From IMG/VR virus record IMGVR_UViG_3300009159_000311, positions 1-24,201 of that record: a stretch of DNA of 24,201 nt; one strand, 5' to 3'. The position numbers and the translations under genes are program-made. Below, one piece after another: positions 1 to 7,132 of the stretch. The DNA is from a virus. The notes below the pieces were generated by a model. That model was not told the origin of the DNA, did not search any database, and saw only the letters and a program-made list of their open reading frames with translations. The first letter of the stretch is position 1. Each line of letters opens with the position of its first letter.

Positions 1-1
1 C

Positions 2-1105
2 ACCGACATCTCGCCTGCTGGTACTGATGCTGTTCTGGTGCGCTCGCTTGAGGTGACCCCGATCGAGGCAGACACGGTCAGCCGTGAGTTGATCACGCCA
101 TACCTCGGCAATAGCCAACAACTGCTGGCCAATGCCCACGTCAGCGTCACGTTCGCGGTTGAGCTGGTGGGTTCCGGCACAGCAGCAACCGCACCGCGCT
201 TCAGCAGCCTGCTCAAGGCGTGCGGCATGGCCGAGACCATCACCTCATCAGCCGTCACCGGCACTGCTCAAGCAGGCTCAGCAGGAAGCATCACGCTGGC
301 ATCTGGCGCAAGCGCAACCGATGGCTTCTATGTCGGGATGATCGTTTCAATCACTAGCGGCACGGGCTCCGGCAGCAGTGGAGTGATCAGCGCTTACAAC
401 GGCACCACCAAAGTGGCCACGGTCAAAGCAATCACGGCAGCATTTACGCCGGGTGTGTCAAGTGCCTACAGCATTGCAGCAAATGTAGGCTATCGGCCAG
501 TCAGCTCCAGCTTCAGCAGCGCAACGATTTACTACAACAACGACGGCATACTGCACAAGATCACAGGCGCTCGCGGTACTTTCACCATCACCGGGACGGT
601 TGGTGAGATCCCGGTGATTGAGTTCACAATGGTCGGCATTTACAACGCACCAACCGACACTGCTGCACCAACCGCCACCTACACCAACCAAGCATCACCC
701 TTGATCTTCAAGGCTGACAATACCTCCGCTTTCGCTGTCTACGGATATTCGGGCTGCCTGATGGAGTTCAGCTTTGACATTGCCAACGAGACTCTTTACC
801 GGGAGTTGGTTGGCTGCACCAAAGAAGTGATCATCACCACTCGCGCCGCTGAAGGTGAACTGAAGATCGAGGCGCCGACGATCGCGCAGTATGACTTCTT
901 CTCCGCAGCGTTGGCGTCTACAACTGGATCCGTTACCCTGATGCACGGCACGACCGCTGGCAACCGGGTTACAGTCGTGCTGCCTACTATCTCCCTGGCA
1001 AATCCTGCCTATGAAGATCAGGATGGCATTCAAATGCTAGGCTTGCCTTACGTTGCTGTTCCTACCACGATCGGCAATGATGAAATCTCCCTCACCTTTG
1101 CCTGA
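2..1105 (+). CDS. Phage tail tube protein (5' end outside the window)
   Basis: The reading frame is open back to base 2, so the start codon lies upstream; the GTG at 38 is only an internal codon. The visible part (about 368 aa) reads like the major tail tube protein of siphoviruses: an N-terminal stretch with ISPAGTDAVLV and LEVTPIEADTVSR, then a beta-rich core (FAVELVGSG, LLKACG). A glycine/serine-rich beta domain (GSITLASGASATDGFYVGM, about residues 92-160 counted from base 2) looks like an insertion. This type of protein polymerises into the tube around the tape measure. The tail assembly chaperone frame follows 5 nt after its stop, which is the standard tail gene order. The family call comes from recognised sequence character and order; the exact subfamily is uncertain. 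Confidence 0.85.
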   Translation, partial: TDISPAGTDAVLVRSLEVTPIEADTVSRELITPYLGNSQQLLANAHVSVTFAVELVGSGTAATAPRFSSLLKACGMAETITSSAVTGTAQAGSAGSITLASGASATDGFYVGMIVSITSGTGSGSSGVISAYNGTTKVATVKAITAAFTPGVSSAYSIAANVGYRPVSSSFSSATIYYNNDGILHKITGARGTFTITGTVGEIPVIEFTMVGIYNAPTDTAAPTATYTNQASPLIFKADNTSAFAVYGYSGCLMEFSFDIANETLYRELVGCTKEVIITTRAAEGELKIEAPTIAQYDFFSAALASTTGSVTLMHGTTAGNRVTVVLPTISLANPAYEDQDGIQMLGLPYVAVPTTIGNDEISLTFA

Positions 1106-1110
1106 TTATC

Positions 1111-1494
1111 GTGGCTTTTGTACTTAAGCAATCCAGCAGTTACGTCTGGCCTGTTACCGTCAAACTGCCAATTAGTGGCGGTAAGTTCGAGAAGCAGACA
1201 TTTGATGCTGAGTTCAAGCGGCTGCCGCAAGCAAGGATCAATAAGATCCAGATTGAAGTGCAGGCCCGCATAAAATCATCCGAACGCAATGAAGCATCAG
1301 ACGATAGCATCAGCGATCAAAGCATTGCCGACGAGCTTTTGATTGGCTGGTCTGGTGTGCTTGATGAAGATGGCGACGAGGTGCCATTTAGTGAGGCAAT
1401 GAAGCAGCAACTGCTTGACATCCCCACCTTGGCGTCGGCAATCATTGTTGCCTACTTCGACAGCTTGACTGGGGTGAAAACAAAAAACTTCTAG
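1111..1494 (+). CDS. Tail assembly chaperone, short (unshifted) product
   Basis: This 127-aa protein starts at GTG 1111, 5 nt after the tail tube stop, with no clear Shine-Dalgarno, so coupled translation is likely. Its position between tail tube and tape measure is that of lambda gpG-type tail assembly chaperones, which coat the tape measure during tail assembly and are absent from the virion. The N-terminus (VLKQSSSYVWPVTVKLPISGGKF) followed by a charged helical region fits phage tail assembly chaperones. Just before its TAG stop (1492-1494) lies the slippery heptamer A AAA AAC in the correct phase (1482-1488), so a fraction of ribosomes should shift to the -1 frame and make a longer 233-aa product ending at 1811. 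Confidence 0.85.
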   Translation: MAFVLKQSSSYVWPVTVKLPISGGKFEKQTFDAEFKRLPQARINKIQIEVQARIKSSERNEASDDSISDQSIADELLIGWSGVLDEDGDEVPFSEAMKQQLLDIPTLASAIIVAYFDSLTGVKTKNF

Positions 1495-1526
1495 ACGCCG
1501 CACGATACTGGATGCGTGGCGGCGTC
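1482..1526 (+). promoter_or_regulatory. Programmed -1 ribosomal frameshift signal
   Basis: The heptamer A AAA AAC occupies 1482-1488 in the phase needed for tandem slippage (codons aca-aaa-aac of the upstream frame). After a 5-nt spacer (ttcta) comes GACGCCGC at 1494-1501, perfectly complementary to GCGGCGTC at 1519-1526. The stem can be extended by three pairs (1502-1504 with 1515-1517) if G1518 bulges out. This is the classic slippery site, spacer and stem arrangement, at the place where most siphoviruses frameshift. The efficiency cannot be read from sequence. Confidence 0.9.
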
Positions 1527-1811
1527 ATTGATAACACAGCCAAGGATGCTGCGGTGTTTGGCCTTGAGATCCCCGAGCCATCAGAGCCCGATCGCTTTGA
1601 GGTTGAACCTGAGGCATGGCCAGCGGTGGTGGCGTTCCTGCGCTGCCAGACCCAATGGCGCAGCGGCAGCAATGGCTTGATCGGGTTGGATTACGCCGCG
1701 CTTGACTGGACCTTTAGACTGCACGCAGTTGCAGATCCAGCAGCCATGCTGGCCGACATCCAAATCATCGAAGCCGAGATCCTATCGGCTGTTCACGAAA
1801 AGGGAGGCTAA
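1512..1811 (+). CDS. Tail assembly chaperone C-terminal half (DUF1799-like), reached by -1 frameshift
   Basis: The open frame that includes this 99-aa segment runs unbroken from the slippery site at 1482-1488 to 1811, so the natural product is the fusion 1111-1811 (about 233 aa), the equivalent of lambda gpGT. The junction reads KTKKLLDAARYWMRGG, and the LLDAARYW stretch coded upstream of ATG 1512 looks like part of the domain. ATG 1512 has no Shine-Dalgarno and sits in the loop of a hairpin, so independent initiation is unlikely. The segment (FGLEIPEP...WPAVVAFLRCQTQWRSG...GLIGLDYAAL) matches my recollection of the DUF1799 tail family, which lies immediately before the tape measure gene in many siphoviruses. 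Confidence 0.85.
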   Translation: MRGGVIDNTAKDAAVFGLEIPEPSEPDRFEVEPEAWPAVVAFLRCQTQWRSGSNGLIGLDYAALDWTFRLHAVADPAAMLADIQIIEAEILSAVHEKGG

Positions 1812-1814
1812 CCG

Positions 1815-3485
1815 ATGGCGCTGGACATCAAGGCAGCAGTCAAGATCCAGGCCAGCGTTGACGGCACGGCCTCAATCAATGGCCTTGAGAAAAGCCTGAC
1901 CAGCCTTGACAGGAAGGCCGATGGCTTGAATGGCACCTTCGGCAAGATGAAGGGAGCGGCAGCCGGCATGAGCGGCGCGCTGGGCGCCCTTGTGCCTGCT
2001 GTTGCGATCGGCGGCCTGGCGACACTGGCAAAGGGATCCATTGACGCAGCGGACAACCTCAATGATTTGAGCCAGCGGACCGGCGTTGCAGTTGAAAGCC
2101 TGAGCAGATTTGGCGCCGCAGCAGATGATTCTGGCAGCAGCGTTGATGAAGTTGCCAAGGCAATGGGCAAGCTATCAAAAGGGATTGTTGATCCTGCATC
2201 AAAAGCAAATGAAGCATTAAAATCCATTGGCATCAGCGCGACTGATGCAAGTGGCAAGATCCGCCCGATGGATGATGTCATGCTTGATATTGCAGACAGG
2301 TTTGCGAATATGTCAGATGGCGCGCAAAAAACTGCGCTAGCGCAGGAACTATTCGGCAAGTCAGGCATGAACCTGATTCCAATGCTGAATCAAGGGCGCG
2401 ATGCACTAAGCCAATATAACGCAACAATCACAACTGAAGGCGCACAAGCAGCTGATAAGTTCAACGATTCACTAAATGAGATTGCCCGAGTTGTTGCGGG
2501 TCCATTCAATCAAGCGATTACGGCATTGCTGCCGTTGATTACTCAAATCGCGCAGGGGATAGCAGGAGCGATCACTGCATTCACACAGCTGCCTCAACCC
2601 GTGCAGGATGCCGTCCTGGTGGTCGGTGGGCTAGCTGCTGCCTTTATCGCATTGGCGCCAGCCATTGCAGCAATCATCACGATCTTCACAGGCCCCGTGG
2701 GCATCGCTGCTTTGGTCATCGCCGCCGGTGTTGCCATCTATGCCTTCCGCGATCAGATCGGCGCTGCCTTTGGCGCCATTGGCGAATACTTCAAGCAACT
2801 GCCTGCGGGCTTCAAGTCATTCTTTATTGATCCGCTGGTTGAAGGTTTTAAGTTGTTGATTGGATTGATCAACTCGACTTTCATTCAACCCGTGCAGAAA
2901 GCATTTACTACATTGATTAATTCAATTAAAACCATCTTCAGCAGTGTGGTCAACATTATCACCAGCCCATTCAAAGCAGCATTTGAAACGGTGCGCGGTA
3001 TCGTCAATCAGATCCTAAACAGTATTGGCAGCGCAATTGGTAGCGTAGTCAATGCAATCAATGGCGTTATCCGTGGTGCTAATGGCGCCCTAGTGAGGCT
3101 AAAATTACCTGGAATCCCGCTACTGCCCCAGCCCAACATCCCGCAATTCGCCGAGGGTGGCGTGGTGTCAGGCCCTACCCTTGCGATGGTAGGCGAAGGT
3201 GGTGAGCCTGAGTACATCGTGCCTCAGTCAAAGGCGACCAAGTTTGCCAATAACTGGCTGTCTGGTGTGCGCGGTGCAGCCGCTATCCCGAAGTTCGCTG
3301 AGGGCGGCATGGTAGTGCCGGGCAACGCTCAGGTAAGCATCCAGACCGGGCCTGTAACGCAGATGGATGGGACCAACTTTGTGACGACCCAGGACCTAAG
3401 TCGCGCTGTTGCAGCTGGAGTCAATCAGACCCTTAGCCTATTGCGCAATGACATGAACACAAGGCGCACGGTGGGGTTAGCATGA
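1815..3485 (+). CDS. Tail tape measure protein
   Basis: This 556-aa protein is preceded by a good Shine-Dalgarno (GGGAGG, 8 nt before ATG). Tape measure proteins set tail length and are ejected ahead of the DNA. Visible features: an N-terminal helical, Ala/Gly-rich region (LEKSLTSLDRKADGL); DDVMLDIADRFANM-type segments; a long hydrophobic stretch around residues 240-310 (ITQIAQGIAGAITAF through GPVGIAALVIAAGVAIYAF); and a C-terminus with two FAEGG(V/M)V motifs and GEGGEPEYIVP, common at tape measure ends. I see no lysozyme or peptidase domain. At about 0.15 nm per residue the length would correspond to a tail of roughly 80 nm (inference). Its stop overlaps the next start (ATGA). Confidence 0.92.
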   Translation: MALDIKAAVKIQASVDGTASINGLEKSLTSLDRKADGLNGTFGKMKGAAAGMSGALGALVPAVAIGGLATLAKGSIDAADNLNDLSQRTGVAVESLSRFGAAADDSGSSVDEVAKAMGKLSKGIVDPASKANEALKSIGISATDASGKIRPMDDVMLDIADRFANMSDGAQKTALAQELFGKSGMNLIPMLNQGRDALSQYNATITTEGAQAADKFNDSLNEIARVVAGPFNQAITALLPLITQIAQGIAGAITAFTQLPQPVQDAVLVVGGLAAAFIALAPAIAAIITIFTGPVGIAALVIAAGVAIYAFRDQIGAAFGAIGEYFKQLPAGFKSFFIDPLVEGFKLLIGLINSTFIQPVQKAFTTLINSIKTIFSSVVNIITSPFKAAFETVRGIVNQILNSIGSAIGSVVNAINGVIRGANGALVRLKLPGIPLLPQPNIPQFAEGGVVSGPTLAMVGEGGEPEYIVPQSKATKFANNWLSGVRGAAAIPKFAEGGMVVPGNAQVSIQTGPVTQMDGTNFVTTQDLSRAVAAGVNQTLSLLRNDMNTRRTVGLA

Positions 3486-3988
3486 ACAACTACGACATCA
3501 TGTGCTTTTTAGAATACTATGCAGACCGGACCAGCGTACGCGATCCGATAACAGGCAAGCGATCACCTACAGCAAGGTGGCAGAACTTTTACCAAAACCC
3601 TCAGGCGTTAAGTATTGACACCGACATCACCGGCACCTACCCATATCTAGCATTTAATGCAAGCGGATTTGGATCATCAACTGCCGCATCAATCAACAAC
3701 TTTCAAGTCAATGCCGCCGCTATCGCCTACATGGTTGATATTACAGAGCAAGCAGTTGGCGGCACGTCATTGATTATTGCGTCGCTTGTCATCCAAGACG
3801 TAGGGCAAGATGCAATTGATCCGGCCAGCGCAGAAGTCATCAGCCGATACATTGGCAGCGTTGAATCCGCATCTATCAATGACACAGCTGTAGACTGGAC
3901 GGTCAACCCAGCGATTGATAAGCAGAAGGGACAAGTACCCAGCCGGAAGATTTCATCCAATCTTATTGGGAGGTTCATAGGGCAATGA
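3482..3988 (+). CDS. Distal tail-type protein (DUF1833/minor tail-like, tentative)
   Basis: A 168-aa protein coupled to the tape measure gene by ATGA and to the next gene by a second ATGA. Its position between tape measure and tail hub is that of distal tail or minor tail proteins such as lambda gpM/gpL or DUF1833 proteins, which form the baseplate ring. The sequence is beta-rich, with IDTDITGTYPYLAF near residue 41, VDITEQAVGGTSLIIASLVIQ in the middle, and a short basic end (SRKISSNLIGRFIGQ). I see no Fe-S cysteine cluster of the gpL type; the single cysteine is near the N-terminus. The family assignment rests mostly on gene order and length. Confidence 0.6.
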   Translation: MNNYDIMCFLEYYADRTSVRDPITGKRSPTARWQNFYQNPQALSIDTDITGTYPYLAFNASGFGSSTAASINNFQVNAAAIAYMVDITEQAVGGTSLIIASLVIQDVGQDAIDPASAEVISRYIGSVESASINDTAVDWTVNPAIDKQKGQVPSRKISSNLIGRFIGQ

Positions 3989-6261
3989 CGATTAACATTT
4001 TTGAAGGGCTTCAAACCACTGGGACCATTGCAGGCGATCGCGCGCAGCAAGCTGCTTTCATAAATGAACAGCGATCTCGCTATGGTTTAACCATGGCCGG
4101 TACCTTGAGATACGCAAATGATTTCATAAAATACCAATCACAAAAAAACGCATTTAATGCGCAAGCGCAAGTCAAAAGCGCACCAGCCCGCACAGCAAAA
4201 AAACTCGATGATTCATTGCTGACTGGCAAAAAACCATCATCAGACATTGATAAGAGGCAACAACTCGCAACACCAGGTGAAACAATCCCGATCGTATTTG
4301 GCAAGCGTGTTGACGACATCGGTGGCGTTTGGGTGCAGCCGTCACTGGTAAAAGCTGGCACCAAGCTCTATGTGGGAAGTTTTCTGTATGCGATCAGCCA
4401 AGGCGAAATTGTCAGCTCACCGGTAAAGTATCGCACTTGGATTGGCCCGCAGTCACTGGCATTCATTGCCGATCAATCAATTACGCTTGAGCACGATTAC
4501 GCAACCGCTGCGGATCTTGCGGCCGCGCCAGACACCTGTCCGATCGGTGGTGGAACATTGTTCTGTGGTGTTGAGACATACTCCTATCTGTCGCAGCTTG
4601 CCAAGGCAAGCCCTGGGGCCGTCTATACATACTCCTATGATCCTTACAGCTACTACACCACTCGGCTTATTACCAGAGGGTTAGGTGATACCAGCAACAC
4701 TGTTCTTGTTACATCGGCTTTTTATGTCCATGCTTATGATTCAAATGACGGCACTGATATTACAGCAGCATATTGGGCATATCGCGGTTGGATCGCTTCA
4801 ACACCGCTAGTGCTTAATTTTAATTCAGCAACTGGCGGGGGGAATACGGTTGGAACAATCCAAGAGTTTGGCACTCTTACACCAGAAAGCCCAGGATTCC
4901 TAGGCATACCATCCGGCGCACGACTGGTCATACAATTCACAATCGTGGTAGTAAATACACAATACAATCCATCATTGCCCGCCAGCACGGGCACATTGTA
5001 CGGTGTGCAACAAGAAAACATTGAAAGCCCCTATGAGTTCTTAACAGGCACCTATTCACAGTCTGGAACGACCGTAACAGTTACAGCAACAGCGCACGGT
5101 CTTGCGATTGGCAATACTGTCTACGTTGAGATCACAAGCGGCAATGGCGTTGAAGGCACCTACATTGTTGCGACCGTACCCAATGCAAATAGTTTCACCT
5201 ACACGGCTGGCACATCACTTACCACCAGCGGCAATCTTTACCTGCCAGTGACACCAGGCGCCGATAACTCAGCCTATGCAGACATCACATTTTTGCGGAT
5301 TGAAGGCGACATTTATGACCCACCGTCCGAGGGATCGTACCCTACAACAACCAAGCAACTGTTTATCTTCTATGACGAAGGAGTTGAGGTTGATCTTTAC
5401 AGCGGCGGCTTGGTTGCTGGTGTTTACCCACGCGGCGCCAGTAATCAATTCGTTGATCTGGCGATGTACCTGTTCACAATATACAAGCGGGCTGATGGCG
5501 CCGATACGTCAGACATTGCCTCACCAATCTACACTGACAACTTGACAAGCATCGCGGCATTTGCCGATTTATATGGGTTCTTTTACAACGGTGTGCTTGA
5601 AAACGCCGTAAACATTATTGAGCTTTTATCTAGCCTTGCGCCATATTTCTTCCTTTCGTTTTTGTCAGTTGGTGGGCAGTATCGCTTCGAGCCAGTGCTG
5701 CCACTGGATGGCAGCCAATTAGATGAAGGCGTAATAACGCCAGCGGCAATCTTTACTGAAAATGAAATACTACCAGGCAGCTTTAGCAAATCATTTTATC
5801 CTATTTCAGATCGCCAAGATTTTATTGCGGTCATGCTTTACCGCGAAGCCAATCCCAGCAGTATCAGCATCCAGCGCACTCTGCAGGTATCTTATGCAAC
5901 CACTGCATTGGATGCACCGGTTGAGCAATTTGATATGACTGATTTTTGCACATACGATAACCACGCTATTTCTTATGCACTTTATGAGTTAGCAAAGCGC
6001 AGGTTATCGACGCATTCGATCAGCCTTCAGACTTCATTAATTGTCACTGGCCTCAAGCCAACGGACATCATTAAGATTGACCGCCAACGCATCACATCAA
6101 CTGGTGACAACCGCGCCGAGGTTGAATGGTATCAAATCACTAGCATCAGCTACGATCCTGAAGGACGCAGTACAATAGAGGCTGAGCACTTCCCGGTTAC
6201 CACTGGGGATGTTTCTGCCATCATTGATTCAATGATCAACGATTCTTTCCGCATAGTCTGA
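3985..6261 (+). CDS. Tail hub/tip protein (gpJ-like phage tail protein)
   Basis: This 758-aa protein is the largest tail gene here and sits where the central tail hub/tip attachment protein is coded. The N-terminal third has GETIPIVFGKRVDDIGGVWV (residues 98-117) followed by LVKAGTKLYVGSFLYAISQGEI, a pattern I recognise from tail proteins of phages with gpJ-like hubs. An Ig-like or beta-sandwich insert (about 355-421: TVTVTATAHGLAIGNTVYV...GTYIVATV...FTYTAG) interrupts the hub fold. The C-terminal part (TGLKPTDIIKIDRQRI...VEWYQITSISYDPEGRSTIEAEHF) looks like the OB-like end of hub proteins. The start overlaps the previous stop (ATGA), and the end overlaps the next start by one base. It probably closes the tube and carries the fibre, directly or through the following small proteins. 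Confidence 0.75.
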   Translation: MTINIFEGLQTTGTIAGDRAQQAAFINEQRSRYGLTMAGTLRYANDFIKYQSQKNAFNAQAQVKSAPARTAKKLDDSLLTGKKPSSDIDKRQQLATPGETIPIVFGKRVDDIGGVWVQPSLVKAGTKLYVGSFLYAISQGEIVSSPVKYRTWIGPQSLAFIADQSITLEHDYATAADLAAAPDTCPIGGGTLFCGVETYSYLSQLAKASPGAVYTYSYDPYSYYTTRLITRGLGDTSNTVLVTSAFYVHAYDSNDGTDITAAYWAYRGWIASTPLVLNFNSATGGGNTVGTIQEFGTLTPESPGFLGIPSGARLVIQFTIVVVNTQYNPSLPASTGTLYGVQQENIESPYEFLTGTYSQSGTTVTVTATAHGLAIGNTVYVEITSGNGVEGTYIVATVPNANSFTYTAGTSLTTSGNLYLPVTPGADNSAYADITFLRIEGDIYDPPSEGSYPTTTKQLFIFYDEGVEVDLYSGGLVAGVYPRGASNQFVDLAMYLFTIYKRADGADTSDIASPIYTDNLTSIAAFADLYGFFYNGVLENAVNIIELLSSLAPYFFLSFLSVGGQYRFEPVLPLDGSQLDEGVITPAAIFTENEILPGSFSKSFYPISDRQDFIAVMLYREANPSSISIQRTLQVSYATTALDAPVEQFDMTDFCTYDNHAISYALYELAKRRLSTHSISLQTSLIVTGLKPTDIIKIDRQRITSTGDNRAEVEWYQITSISYDPEGRSTIEAEHFPVTTGDVSAIIDSMINDSFRIV

Positions 6262-6635
6262 TGGCCAACTTTCCCTCTATTGAGCCAGCATCCAGGGCGC
6301 TGACTTTTGGCGATTATCCGCAGTTGACCTATGCAAGCATCAGCGGCGGTGACGTTAGATTTCTGCAAGGCACGAAGCGCATTGCCCAGGTGTTATCGCT
6401 TGGCTATCAATACCTGAGCGAAGCGAATGCACAGCTGATCCTGGATCATTATGCAGGGCAGGAGGGTACATTGATTGGATTTGATCTGCCCGCTATCATA
6501 TGGCTGGGTTACAGCACCCCACCTGTGAGCGCAGTTGATTATCAATGGCGATATGCTGGCCCGTTCGATGTTGCAATCGCAGCGCCGATACAATACAGCA
6601 TGACGATTGAACTTATAGCAACACCAATCCCATGA
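6261..6635 (+). CDS. Tail-associated protein, paralogue 1
   Basis: A 124-aa protein whose ATG shares a base with the hub stop (TGATG). It is a paralogue of the next gene: both carry a (G)xxRIAQxL core, then HY...G, then (Y/G)Y(S/T)TPPVS and WRY, and end in a beta strand with EL..IP. Here these are TKRIAQVLSLGYQYL, LDHYAGQEGTLIGF, LGYSTPPVSAVDYQWRY and MTIELIATPIP. I do not know the family name. Position between hub and fibre suggests a baseplate component or an adaptor linking the fibre to the hub, by inference. It lacks the C-terminal extension of its partner. Confidence 0.7.
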   Translation: MANFPSIEPASRALTFGDYPQLTYASISGGDVRFLQGTKRIAQVLSLGYQYLSEANAQLILDHYAGQEGTLIGFDLPAIIWLGYSTPPVSAVDYQWRYAGPFDVAIAAPIQYSMTIELIATPIP

Positions 6636-7132
6636 CCTTTCCCGCCCTGGTCCCATCAGTCAGAACATACATCCCTGGCAACGTGCCAAGCACGTCTCAG
6701 GTTTCATTGTCCGGCATGACAACAGGGTTCAGGCGCGGCAATCGACGCATCGCGCAAAGCCTTGGCTTATCTTTCCAGCGGTTAATTGAAGCAGAGATAG
6801 GATTGATCACAACCCATTACATCGACCGCCAAGGCAGCTTTGACATTTTCTTTTTGTCGCCTGAGGTTTGGACTGGCTACACCACACCACCGGTTTCATT
6901 GCTCAGCGATATTGCATGGCGCTACGTCAGCCCGCCTGCGATCACTGACAGCTCCTGCGGCAGGTGGAATGTTGAGCTCGAGCTGCAATCAATCCCGATC
7001 AATACCGGCGATTTGGTATTTAACGCTGGTGCAGCAGCGGCATCACCATCTAGGATGTACCTATTAGATGCAGGCGCAGCAGCGGCAACGCCTGCGCGTG
7101 ATTACACCATCAGCCCCTCAGGAGCATCATGA
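6632..7132 (+). CDS. Tail-associated protein, paralogue 2 with repeat extension
   Basis: A 166-aa protein overlapping its paralogue by ATGA. The core repeats the same motifs (NRRIAQSLGLSFQRL, THYIDRQGSFDIFF, GYTTPPVSLLSDIAWRY, NVELELQSIPI). After residue 128 it carries a tail absent from the first copy, with two consecutive AGAAAAxPxRxY units (NAGAAAASPSRMYLL and DAGAAAATPARDYTI). The Ala/Gly-rich tail next to the fibre gene could be a fibre-docking segment (inference). The 3' end overlaps the fibre start by ATGA, and the fibre start has AGGAG just upstream inside this gene. Confidence 0.7.
   Translation: MTFPALVPSVRTYIPGNVPSTSQVSLSGMTTGFRRGNRRIAQSLGLSFQRLIEAEIGLITTHYIDRQGSFDIFFLSPEVWTGYTTPPVSLLSDIAWRYVSPPAITDSSCGRWNVELELQSIPINTGDLVFNAGAAAASPSRMYLLDAGAAAATPARDYTISPSGAS

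Noticed and set aside
1808-2368. 186-aa - strand open frame opposite the tape measure gene
   Set aside because: Antisense of an Ala/Gly-rich coding region; the tape measure frame has a Shine-Dalgarno and family features.
7032-7110. Two GCAGCAGCGGC-type repeats as a possible CRISPR or satellite
   Set aside because: Only two units, in frame and coding the AGAAAA extension of a tail protein; no spacer structure.
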